Position numbers and translations under genes: made by a program. This document shows positions 56,989 to 64,000 of a DNA stretch of 64,000 nt, one piece after another. The notes beneath the pieces are model-generated. The model had not been told where the DNA came from, searched no databases, and was given only the letters and a program-made list of their open reading frames with translations. Origin of the DNA: Streptococcus sp. X13SY08 (GTDB lineage: Bacteria > Bacillota > Bacilli > Lactobacillales > Streptococcaceae); the NCBI RefSeq assembly GCF_001182825.2, contig NZ_LFYO02000003.1, positions 62,001 through 126,000 on the forward strand, given 5' to 3'. The first letter of the stretch is position 1. Each line of letters begins with the position of its first letter.

Positions 56989-57960
56989 TTATAAACTCGT
57001 TGAATGTTTGGGTTGCACTTTTTCTGCTGGATTGATGAAATTCATGGCATTGTTGACAGCAGTTGGTGCTTCGCCAAATCCTGTCGCAATCAAGTCCACC
57101 TTGCCTTCGTAGAAGCAGCAATCACCGACGGCATACACACCAAGCGCAGATGTTTCCTGCTTGCTGTTGACAATGATACGGTGACGATTGAGGTCGAGCC
57201 CCCATTCTTTGAGAGTACCAACAGAGGATTTGAAACCGTAGTTGACAAAGAGTTGGTCAAGCGGTAGCATCACAGTTTCATCACTTTTGACCTTGGTAAT
57301 TTCCAAGTGAGTGGCTGTCGAGCCTTCGCCGATGAGTTTGCTTGGGACGTAGGGCGTATGAATGGTTACGTTAGATTTTTTCAGTTCGTCAACGCTATGT
57401 TCCAGCGCACGGAAATTGTCTCGTCTGTGAACAATACTAGTTTTGCCAGCGATTTTTTCAAAAGTCAAAGACCAGTCAACTGCAGAATCACCCCCACCTA
57501 GAGCGACGACATCTTGTCCTTGGTATTGCTGAATATTGGACACGTGATAGCGGATGTTTTCAAATTTTTCAGCTCCATCAATTTCAAGAGGGCGAGGTTT
57601 GAAGGCGCCGCCTCCCATCGCTACGATAATGGTTTTGGTCTCATGTTGCCCTTTAGAGGTTGAAATGGTTAACTGTTTCTCTCCGCGTTCTATACCTGTA
57701 ACGGTTTCGTTGAGACAAATAGTGATGTTAAATTGTTCCAACTGTGCCAAGAGATTGTCCGTTAATTCTTGTCCAGTAATGCTAGCATAAGCTGGGATAT
57801 CGAGAATAGCTTTTTCTGGATAGAGAATGGCGGGTTGTCCGCCTAGTTGCGGCATAGAATCAATGATTTTTACTTTGGCTTGACGCAAATGAGCATAAAA
57901 AGCGGCGAAGAGACCGACTGGTCCGCCGCCAATGATGGTAATATCATAAACTTCTGTCAT
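56989..57960 (-). CDS. Ferredoxin/flavodoxin-NADP+ reductase, thioredoxin-reductase-like type
   Basis: This FAD/NADPH oxidoreductase of the YumC type passes electrons from NADPH to ferredoxin or flavodoxin. It has an FAD-binding GGGPVGLFAAFYA near the N-terminus and an NADPH-binding GGGDSAVDW near residue 160. It lacks the CxxC of true thioredoxin reductases, which supports the reductase assignment. The product is 323 residues. AAAGGATCTACCC lies before the start at 57960. It may serve isoprenoid or ribonucleotide reductase partners elsewhere. Confidence 0.9.
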   Translation of the reverse strand: MTEVYDITIIGGGPVGLFAAFYAHLRQAKVKIIDSMPQLGGQPAILYPEKAILDIPAYASITGQELTDNLLAQLEQFNITICLNETVTGIERGEKQLTISTSKGQHETKTIIVAMGGGAFKPRPLEIDGAEKFENIRYHVSNIQQYQGQDVVALGGGDSAVDWSLTFEKIAGKTSIVHRRDNFRALEHSVDELKKSNVTIHTPYVPSKLIGEGSTATHLEITKVKSDETVMLPLDQLFVNYGFKSSVGTLKEWGLDLNRHRIIVNSKQETSALGVYAVGDCCFYEGKVDLIATGFGEAPTAVNNAMNFINPAEKVQPKHSTSL

Positions 57961-58115
57961 GGGTAGATCCTTTCAAAACAAAATCATTACCATTTTAGCA
58001 TAAATCATCAAAAAATTCTTAGACTTTTCAGTCCAAAGGTCTCAAATGGAGCTTTTTCGTCGGTAAAAATTTAAAATGTAGTATAATGGGAACAATTAAA
58101 AGGAGTGAATAAAAC

Positions 58116-60244
58116 ATGACTTATGAATTTGAACCAGATCATCTAGAAGATGAGATGGATTATCAAGAAGAATATAGCCGCAGCCGGCGTGCCCGTGGCG
58201 GTGGCGAAAAGAAAATAAAAACACCTAAAAAATCTCGTATCCCAGAACCCATTCGTCGCTTTTGGCGCCGTTATCAATTGACCAAGATTCTTTTGATTTT
58301 GATTGGGGTGGTTGTTTTAGTCGTTGGTAGCTACCTTTTTTACCTCGCTAAAACTGCTAATGTTGGGGATCTGCAGGCTGCACTCAAGGCAACAACAGTA
58401 ATCTATGATAAGGATGGCGCCGAGGCAGGGACCCTATCTGGGCAAAAGGGGACCTATGTGGAGTTGGACGCTATTTCGGACAACTTGGAACAAGCTGTCA
58501 TTGCCACGGAAGACAGAACTTTCTACGAAAATTCAGGTATTAACTACAAACGGACCTTCTTAGCGCTTTTAACTTTGGGTCGTTCAGGTGGTGGATCAAC
58601 CATTACTCAGCAGTTGGCTAAGAATGCTTTTTTAACGCAGGATCAGACCATCAGTCGGAAAGCACGAGAATATTTTCTAGCACTCGAAATCAATAAAAAA
58701 TATAGTAAAGATGAAATTCTAACCATGTACCTTAACAATGCCTATTTTGGCAATGGTGTTTGGGGCGTACAAGATGCTAGCCAAAAATATTTTGGTATCA
58801 ATGCATCTGATTTATCAGTAGAACAGTCGGCACTGATTGCGGGTATGCTTAAGGGGCCTGAGATTTACAACCCTTATTATTCGATTGAAAATGCGACCAA
58901 TCGCCGCAATACAGTCTTGCAAGCTATGGTAGATGCAAAAACGATTGACCAAGCAACGGCTGATGCTGCCAGTCAAGTAGACATCGCAAGCCAACTTGCA
59001 GATACTTACGGAGGGAAGCAACAAAATTATAGCTACCCATCTTATTTTGACGCGGTGATTGCTGAGGCCATCGACCGCTATGGTCTCAAGGAAAGTGACA
59101 TTATCAATAATGGTTACCGTATTTACACGGAGATGGACCAAAATTCCCAGGCCAGCATGCAGGTGATTTACAACGACGAAACGATGTTCCCGATTTCTCC
59201 ATATGATGGTTCGTCTGCTCAGTCTGCCAGTGTCGTTCTTGATCCCAAGACAGGTGGTGTTCGTGCTCTAGTCGGACGTGTCAATAGTTCAGAAGATGCG
59301 GCTTTCCGGACCTTTAATTTTGCCACTCAATCAGAGCGCAGTCCAGGTTCTACTATTAAGCCCTTGGTAGCATATTCTCCAGCCCTTGCTGCAGGGTGGG
59401 AGATTGACCGGGAACTAGATAATCACACAGAAACCTATGGCAATTACACTCTACATAATTATGATTATTCGACTTCTGACACTATTCCTATGTATCAGGC
59501 TTTAGCGATGTCTTATAATCTTCCGGCGGCCTCTGTAGTTCATACCTTAGGTTGGGTGTTTCTATTGGAAGTGGAGTGTCGACGAATCCCCTTCAAATGG
59601 CTCAAGCCTACTCTACCTTTGCAAATGGTGGCGTCATGCAAGATGCTCACTTGATTAGCAAAATTGAAACGGCCAGTGGAAAAGCATTAGCTATCCATAC
59701 AACAAAATCAACACGCGTCGTCAATCAGTCAGTCGCGGATAAAATGACGTCCATGATGCTTGGTGCATTTACCAACGGAACGGGCGCAAATGCAGATGTT
59801 TACGGCTATGACATTGCCGGAAAAACAGGGACCACAGAAACAAGTTTTAATGCTGATTTTATCAATGATCAGTGGATCATTGGTTTTACACCAGATTTAG
59901 TAATGACACAGTGGGTAGGTTTTGAAAATACAGATGAATCGCATTATATTGATGAATCTAATTCATGGATGGCACCTGTTATTTTCCAGACAGTTGCAGG
60001 TTCTATTTTACCGAATACAGCTGGCACAGCTTTCCATGTCGAAAATGCCTATGTAGCAAATGGAATCATTACAACTCAAGAAGAAACAGGTCAACCAGAA
60101 GTAGCACCTGATCAGAATGATCTGAACGACTTAGCCAATAAAACTCAAGATTTAATTGATCAAACGAAACAACAAATTCAAGACGCAAAAATTCCGGAGC
60201 GAGCAAAAACACTGTGGGATAACATTCAATCCTTCTTTGAGTAG
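58116..60244 (+). pseudogene. pbp2A: Penicillin-binding protein 2A with an internal deletion
   Basis: This class A enzyme polymerises and cross-links peptidoglycan. It has a cytoplasmic basic tail, one transmembrane helix (ILLILIGVVVLVVGSYLF) and a GT51 domain (TEDRTFYENSGI, STITQQLAKN). The transpeptidase domain has SPGSTIKP (nucleophile), SYNLP and, in the second piece, GKTGTTE. The frame breaks near 59553-59560, jumping from VVHTLG to LGVSIGSGVSTNPLQMAQAY. About 20-25 residues are missing between the SxN and KTG motifs. It would total ~731 residues if whole. AAAGGAGTG precedes the ATG. As written only the glycosyltransferase and part of the transpeptidase would be made. Confidence 0.85.
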
Positions 60245-60292
60245 TTGCCAAAAGGGAAAAAACGTGATAAAATAGCAAGGATGGAGGGTTTT

Positions 60293-60445
60293 ATGGCATT
60301 AAAAAAAGCAAGCCTAGCGTGTACCGTATGCGGTTCTAGAAATCACTCAATTACGCTTTCTAGCAATCCAAAACCCACACGATTAGAAGTAAATAAATAT
60401 TGTAAACATTGTGGTCAATACACTGTCCACAAAGAAACCAGATAG
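60293..60445 (+). CDS. rpmG: 50S ribosomal protein L33
   Basis: This 50-residue zinc-type L33 (C+ form) starts [20 protein letters not shown] and has the second cysteine pair in [15 protein letters not shown] (60283-60288) is at good distance. It lies directly before secE and nusG, a common Gram-positive order. Confidence 0.95.
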   Translation: MALKKASLACTVCGSRNHSITLSSNPKPTRLEVNKYCKHCGQYTVHKETR

Positions 60446-60454
60446 GAGTCAGAT

Positions 60455-60631
60455 GTGAACTTTTTTAAAGATACCATTCAAATTTTAAAAGATACAACAT
60501 GGCCAACTAAGAAGCAAGGACGGAAAGATTTTGTTTCTGTCTTGGAATACACAGCCTTTTTTGTGGTTGTCATTTATCTCTTTGACCTCTTATTATCAAA
60601 AGGGGTTATCGGATTGATTAATCTTTTCTAG
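60455..60631 (+). CDS. secE: Preprotein translocase subunit SecE
   Basis: This 58-residue single-helix SecE starts MNFFKDTIQILKDTTWPTKK with the WPTK motif before the helix (AFFVVVIYLFDLLL). It uses a GTG start at 60455, with AGGAGTCAG upstream. It is the essential clamp subunit of SecYEG. It lies ten bases after rpmG. Confidence 0.95.
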   Translation: MNFFKDTIQILKDTTWPTKKQGRKDFVSVLEYTAFFVVVIYLFDLLLSKGVIGLINLF

Positions 60632-60639
60632 TTTTAGCT

Positions 60640-60698
60640 TGCCATTTACAAAATGGAAGTGATATAATAAAGAAAAGCGAAAGCCTTCGGGCTTTTTT
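60640..60698 (+). promoter_or_regulatory. nusG promoter followed at once by a UUCG hairpin and T-run
   Basis: TTGCCA (60639-60644) and TATAAT (60663-60668) with an 18-base gap form a near-consensus promoter. Transcription would start near 60675 and run straight into AAAGCC-TTCG-GGCTTT (60680-60695) with a T6 run. This hairpin may end the secE transcript, or attenuate nusG. Confidence 0.6.
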
Positions 60699-60718
60699 AT
60701 TGTGAAAGGAAAAGGGCT

Positions 60719-61258
60719 ATGTTAGATAGTTTTGACAAAGGTTGGTTTGTACTACAGACCTATTCAGGGTACGAAAATAAGGTAAAGGAAAACCTCTTGC
60801 AACGTGCGCATACTTATGATATGTTGGAAAACATTTTGCGCGTGGAAATCCCTACTCAAACTGTTCAATTAGAGAAAAATGGCGAGAAAAAAGAAGTAGA
60901 AGAAAATCGCTTCCCAGGTTATGTTTTGGTAGAAATGGTCATGACAGATGAAGCATGGTTTGTTGTCCGTAATACACCAAACGTTACAGGTTTCGTTGGG
61001 TCACATGGGAACCGTTCAAAACCAACTCCACTCTTGGAAGAAGAAATTCGCCAAATCTTGGTGTCTATGGGACAAACCGTTCAAGAATTCGATATTCATG
61101 TTCAAGTGGGCGATATGGTTCGTATCATTGATGGAGCTTTCTCTGGCTATGAAGGAAAAGTTTCTGAGATTGATAATAACAAAGTTAAGATGATTATTTC
61201 TATGTTCGGAAATGACACTGTTGCTGAAGTAAGCCTTAATCAAATCGCAGAATTATAA
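60719..61258 (+). CDS. nusG: Transcription termination/antitermination factor NusG
   Basis: NusG binds RNA polymerase and tunes pausing. The NGN domain begins GWFVLQTYSGYENKVKENLL and contains NRFPGYVLVEMVM. The KOW domain holds VGDMVRIIDGAFSGYEGKV. The 179-residue length is usual. AAAGGAAAAGG precedes the ATG. Confidence 0.96.
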   Translation: MLDSFDKGWFVLQTYSGYENKVKENLLQRAHTYDMLENILRVEIPTQTVQLEKNGEKKEVEENRFPGYVLVEMVMTDEAWFVVRNTPNVTGFVGSHGNRSKPTPLLEEEIRQILVSMGQTVQEFDIHVQVGDMVRIIDGAFSGYEGKVSEIDNNKVKMIISMFGNDTVAEVSLNQIAEL

Positions 61259-61263
61259 GACTT

Positions 61264-61285
61264 GGAGCCATTTGGCTCCTTTTTT
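61264..61285 (+). terminator. nusG terminator
   Basis: GGAGCC and GGCTCC pair around ATTT, followed by a T-run. Confidence 0.88.
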
Positions 61286-61409
61286 GTGTGGAAAAATAGA
61301 CATAAAAAGCACCTCGGAGTGGAGAGGAAATCAAGAAATGGGTAATTTGTTCTAAATTCGCCCCAAAATATTTTAAAATTGCTCCGAATTTAATCGAACC
61401 GAGAAATCA

Positions 61410-61434
61410 AAAAGCCCGATTTTACGGGCTTTTC
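61410..61434 (-). terminator. tRNA-Cys terminator
   Basis: AAAGCCCG and CGGGCTTT pair around ATTTTA. On the minus strand a T-run follows, ending the tRNA-Cys transcript. It could also work on the plus strand. Confidence 0.8.
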
Positions 61435-61467
61435 ATTAGGATTAATACTATTAAATTGGGTACATGA

Positions 61468-61538
61468 AGGCGGTAGACGGATTTGAACCGACGATCAAGC
61501 TTTTGCAGAGCCGTGCCTTACCACTTGGCTATACCGCC
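61468..61538 (-). tRNA. tRNA-Cys (anticodon GCA)
   Basis: The acceptor stem GGCGGTA/TACCGCC carries discriminator T. The anticodon loop CTGCAAA gives GCA, and GGTTCAAATCC is the T arm. The 71-nt length is normal for cysteine tRNA. Confidence 0.94.
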
Positions 61539-61620
61539 ACAACAAGAATCATTCTACCGTAATTGATGTGATTTGTCAAGAGTAAATCATGGTGGCAAAA
61601 AAGTTGGCAAATTTAAGGTT

Positions 61621-61654
61621 TTGAAGTGACTAATTAGAACCATTATAATATAAT
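61621..61654 (+). promoter_or_regulatory. ahpCF promoter with a PerR-box-like operator
   Basis: TTGAAG (61621-61626) and TATAAT (61644-61649) are 17 bases apart. TTAGAACCATTATAA (61634-61648) differs at only two positions from the PerR consensus TTATAATNATTATAA and overlaps the -10. This fits peroxide-inducible repression. Confidence 0.7.
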
Positions 61655-61684
61655 GGGGTTATTAAGCAGAAGGAGGACACTATC

Positions 61685-62245
61685 ATGTCTCTAGTCGGAA
61701 AAGAATTGGTTGAGTTTTCAGCCCAAGCCTATCATAACGGTAAATTTATTACTGTGACAAGCGATGATGTTAAAGGGAAATGGTCAATTTTTTGTTTCTA
61801 TCCAGCAGATTTCTCGTTTGTTTGTCCCACCGAACTCGGTGATTTGCAAGAGCAATATGCAGAATTGCAATCCTTAGGAGTTGAAGTCTATTCTGTTTCT
61901 ACTGACACACATTTTGTGCACAAAGCTTGGCACGACGATTCAGATGTTGTAGGCACCATCACCTATCCTATGATTGGAGATCCTTCTCATGCCATCTCAG
62001 CTGCTTTCGATGTTCTAGGTGAAGATGGTTTGGCGCAACGTGGTACATTTATTATTGATCCAGATGGGGTTATCCAAATGATGGAAATTAATGCGGATGG
62101 TATTGGTCGTGACGCAAGTACATTAATTGATAAAATCCATGCTGCACAGTATGTTCGTAAGCATCCTGGTGAAGTTTGTCCAGCTAAATGGAAAGAAGGT
62201 CAAGATACATTGACTCCAAGTTTGGACCTTGTAGGAAAAATTTAA
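61685..62245 (+). CDS. ahpC: Alkyl hydroperoxide reductase peroxiredoxin subunit
   Basis: This typical 2-Cys peroxiredoxin reduces H2O2, alkyl peroxides and peroxynitrite. The peroxidatic cysteine is in FSFVCPTEL (near residue 47) and the resolving cysteine in GEVCPAKW (near residue 165). The 186-residue length is standard. AAGGAGGACAC precedes the ATG. AhpF follows 30 bases on and recycles it. Confidence 0.96.
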   Translation: MSLVGKELVEFSAQAYHNGKFITVTSDDVKGKWSIFCFYPADFSFVCPTELGDLQEQYAELQSLGVEVYSVSTDTHFVHKAWHDDSDVVGTITYPMIGDPSHAISAAFDVLGEDGLAQRGTFIIDPDGVIQMMEINADGIGRDASTLIDKIHAAQYVRKHPGEVCPAKWKEGQDTLTPSLDLVGKI

Positions 62246-62275
62246 GAACCATCTGTTTGTGAGAGGAGGATTTCA

Positions 62276-63808
62276 ATGGCACTCACAAGTGAAATCAAAT
62301 CACAATTAAAACAATATCTAGCTCTTTTAGAATCTGAGGTGTTGATCGAAGCAGACTTGACGACTGATGAACATTCTCAACAGGTCAAAGATTTTCTTGA
62401 TGAAATTGCTCAAATGTCCGATAAAATAACCATCGTAGAGGGAGAATTGGGTAGCAGAAAACCTAGTTTTACAATACGAAAAAAAGAGAAAGAAAGTGGC
62501 ATTTTATTTGCCGGCCTTCCTCTAGGGCATGAATTTACATCTTTCATCCTTGCCTTGTTGCAAGTTTCAGGTAGAACACCTAAAATAGATGAAGAAGTTT
62601 CAAAACGCATCCAAGCCATTACACAACCTCTTCATTTTGAAACCTATGTCAGTCTGTCTTGTCATAATTGCCCGGATGTTGTACAGGCGCTTAATATTAT
62701 GGCTGTCCTCAATCCTGCTATTTCTCATACCATGGTTGAGGGAGGGATGTTTCAAGATGAAGTCAAGTCCAAAGGAATTTTGTCCGTTCCAGCAGTCTAC
62801 TTAAATGGCCAAGAATTCTCTTCTGGTCGTGCAACGATTGAGCAATTGCTGGAAAAAATTGCTGGCCCTACAAAAGAAGATTTTTCGGATAAGGGAATCT
62901 ATGATGTTTTGGTTGTCGGCGGTGGCCCTGCAGGCAATAGTGCGGCTATTTACGCTGCCAGAAAAGGCTTGAAGACTGGACTAGTAGCAGAGACCTTCGG
63001 TGGTCAGGTTATGGAGACGGTCGGCATCGAAAATATGATTGGAACCCTCTATACAGAAGGTCCAAAACTGATGTCTCAAGTTGAAGAGCACACCAAATCC
63101 TACGATGTGGATATTATCAAAGCTCAAGTAGTAACATCCATTGAGAAAAAGGAAACGATCGAAATGACACTTGCCAGCGGTGGTGTTTTGAAAGCTAAAA
63201 CAGTTATTTTGGCACTTGGTGCTAAATGGCGGAATATCAATGTGCCCGGTGAAGAAGAATTCCGAAATAAGGGAGTGACTTACTGTCCGCACTGCGATGG
63301 TCCACTCTTTGAAGGGAAAAATGTAGCTGTCATCGGCGGTGGAAATTCTGGATTGGAAGCGGCTCTTGATTTAGCGGGCTTGGCCAAACAGGTCTATGTA
63401 TTAGAATTTTTGCCAGAGTTGAAGGCAGATAAAGTTCTCCAAGATCCTGCAAATGAGACGAGCAACGTCACTATTCTTAAAAATGTTGCTACCAAGGAAA
63501 TTGTTGGAGATAGTCAAGTGACAGAGCTTCATTATGTGGAGCGTGATACCAACGAGGAACGTAGCATAGAACTCGAAGGAGTTTTCGTACAGATAGGTTT
63601 AGTTCCAAGTACATCATGGCTAAAGGATAGTGGCATCGAATTGAATCAACGAGGAGAAATCGTAGTGGATAAGTATGGTTCAACCAATATTTGTGGCATT
63701 TTTGCAGCAGGAGATTGTACGGATTCGGCGTATAAGCAAATTATCATCTCCATGGGATCAGGAGCGACCGCAGCCATTGGGGCATTCGATTATCTCATTC
63801 GACAATAA
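62276..63808 (+). CDS. ahpF: Alkyl hydroperoxide reductase flavoprotein subunit
   Basis: AhpF passes electrons from NADH through FAD to AhpC. The N-terminal tandem thioredoxin-fold domain holds the redox pair CHNC (near residue 128). The C-terminal thioredoxin-reductase-like part has GGGPAGNSAAIYAAR, the active CPHCDGPLFEGK and IGGGNSGLEAALDL. The 510-residue length is usual. GAGAGGAGG precedes the ATG. It is co-transcribed with ahpC under the PerR-like operator. Confidence 0.96.
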   Translation: MALTSEIKSQLKQYLALLESEVLIEADLTTDEHSQQVKDFLDEIAQMSDKITIVEGELGSRKPSFTIRKKEKESGILFAGLPLGHEFTSFILALLQVSGRTPKIDEEVSKRIQAITQPLHFETYVSLSCHNCPDVVQALNIMAVLNPAISHTMVEGGMFQDEVKSKGILSVPAVYLNGQEFSSGRATIEQLLEKIAGPTKEDFSDKGIYDVLVVGGGPAGNSAAIYAARKGLKTGLVAETFGGQVMETVGIENMIGTLYTEGPKLMSQVEEHTKSYDVDIIKAQVVTSIEKKETIEMTLASGGVLKAKTVILALGAKWRNINVPGEEEFRNKGVTYCPHCDGPLFEGKNVAVIGGGNSGLEAALDLAGLAKQVYVLEFLPELKADKVLQDPANETSNVTILKNVATKEIVGDSQVTELHYVERDTNEERSIELEGVFVQIGLVPSTSWLKDSGIELNQRGEIVVDKYGSTNICGIFAAGDCTDSAYKQIIISMGSGATAAIGAFDYLIRQ

Positions 63809-63947
63809 GAAGAAAAGCTCACATTCGTCAGTCATTAGCGCTGTAAAAGTTGATTGCTCAGCGTATTTTAGAGGGCAGACTTGTTATTGATCTCCTCTCT
63901 ATCGGCATTCAAGCACTGCATTTTGAAAATGTAATGTGAGTAATAGG

Positions 63948-63981
63948 AGTTTGGAACTAGTTTTGGTCCAAACTCTTTTTG
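63948..63981 (+). terminator. Terminator downstream of ahpF
   Basis: AGTTTGGAAC and GTCCAAACT pair around TAGTTTTG and are followed by CTTTTT. The ~140 bases between ahpF and this hairpin hold no gene. Confidence 0.75.
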
Positions 63982-64000
63982 TTGCACGATAAAGATGGAG

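Noticed and set aside
56989-57960. Thioredoxin reductase
   Set aside because: The fold matches but the CxxC redox pair is missing, so ferredoxin/flavodoxin-NADP+ reductase is the better call.
1-64000. Insertion sequences or prophage
   Set aside because: No transposase, integrase, terminal inverted repeats or phage structural genes are seen anywhere in the window; the deletion joints are not flanked by recognisable element ends.

Overview
The window reads as a low-GC Gram-positive chromosome of the genus Streptococcus, most like the S. suis group. The evidence is the run of core streptococcal neighbourhoods: tadA-SRP RNA-pgi, galU-gpsA, dut-phosphatase-radA-carbonic anhydrase, rnpA-yidC-jag-rpmH, tatD-rnmV-rsmA, rsgA-rpe-thiN-rmuC-yhaM-purR and pbp2A-rpmG-secE-nusG. 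It also has cre-type sites, LPxTG surface proteins and a purine riboswitch. Species assignment is inference from gene order and protein resemblance only.

Layout. 0-6.4 kb: end of a metal ABC permease, a broken LysR regulator, and a ketone-body (acetoacetate/3-hydroxybutyrate) operon with intact enzymes (thiolase, CoA-transferase A and B, hydroxybutyrate dehydrogenase) but a damaged GntP-type permease. 6.4-8.5 kb: tadA, the SRP RNA and pgi. 8.6-14.8 kb: remains of sorbitol (gut/srl) and ascorbate (ula) utilisation loci that have been joined, then ulaG and a damaged transketolase gene. 14.9-20.4 kb: a lipoprotein, an esterase, ygfA, a secreted repeat protein, a MATE exporter and a rhomboid protease. 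20.4-26.5 kb: galU, gpsA, dut, a phosphatase, radA and an unknown membrane-anchored protein. 26.6-29.7 kb: a cluster of chimeric or broken genes. 29.8-33.3 kb: riboswitch-controlled xpt-pbuX, then gltX. 33.5-41.4 kb: a thioredoxin-like protein and two cell-wall-anchored surface protein loci, including a very large vWA/isopeptide-domain adhesin broken into several frames. 41.5-48.3 kb: rnpA, yidC, jag, rpmH, tatD, rnmV, an AT-rich two-gene island of unknown function, and rsmA. 48.5-64 kb: mostly intact housekeeping genes ending in a PerR-boxed ahpCF pair.

Two things stand out. First, an unusual number of genes carry either one-base homopolymer changes (LysR, gutD, gutM, the MFS gene twice) or short internal deletions (gntP twice, tkt, pbuX, tlpA, rnpA, pbp2A, the adhesin). 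Some of these remove indispensable motifs of essential or near-essential enzymes: the RNase P protein RNR motif and the transketolase TPP motif. Either the assembly is imperfect or the lineage is degrading, and raw reads would decide. Second, an AT-rich pair of unrecognised overlapping genes sits between rnmV and rsmA. Its second gene is split by an exact 25-bp tandem duplication whose removal restores one reading frame. It is the best candidate in the window for something undescribed.

Working together: carbon catabolite control (cre-like sites before the ketone-body, sorbitol, ulaG and tkt genes), purine salvage under a riboswitch plus PurR, envelope biogenesis (yidC, jag, pbp2A, LPxTG proteins) and peroxide defence (ahpCF).
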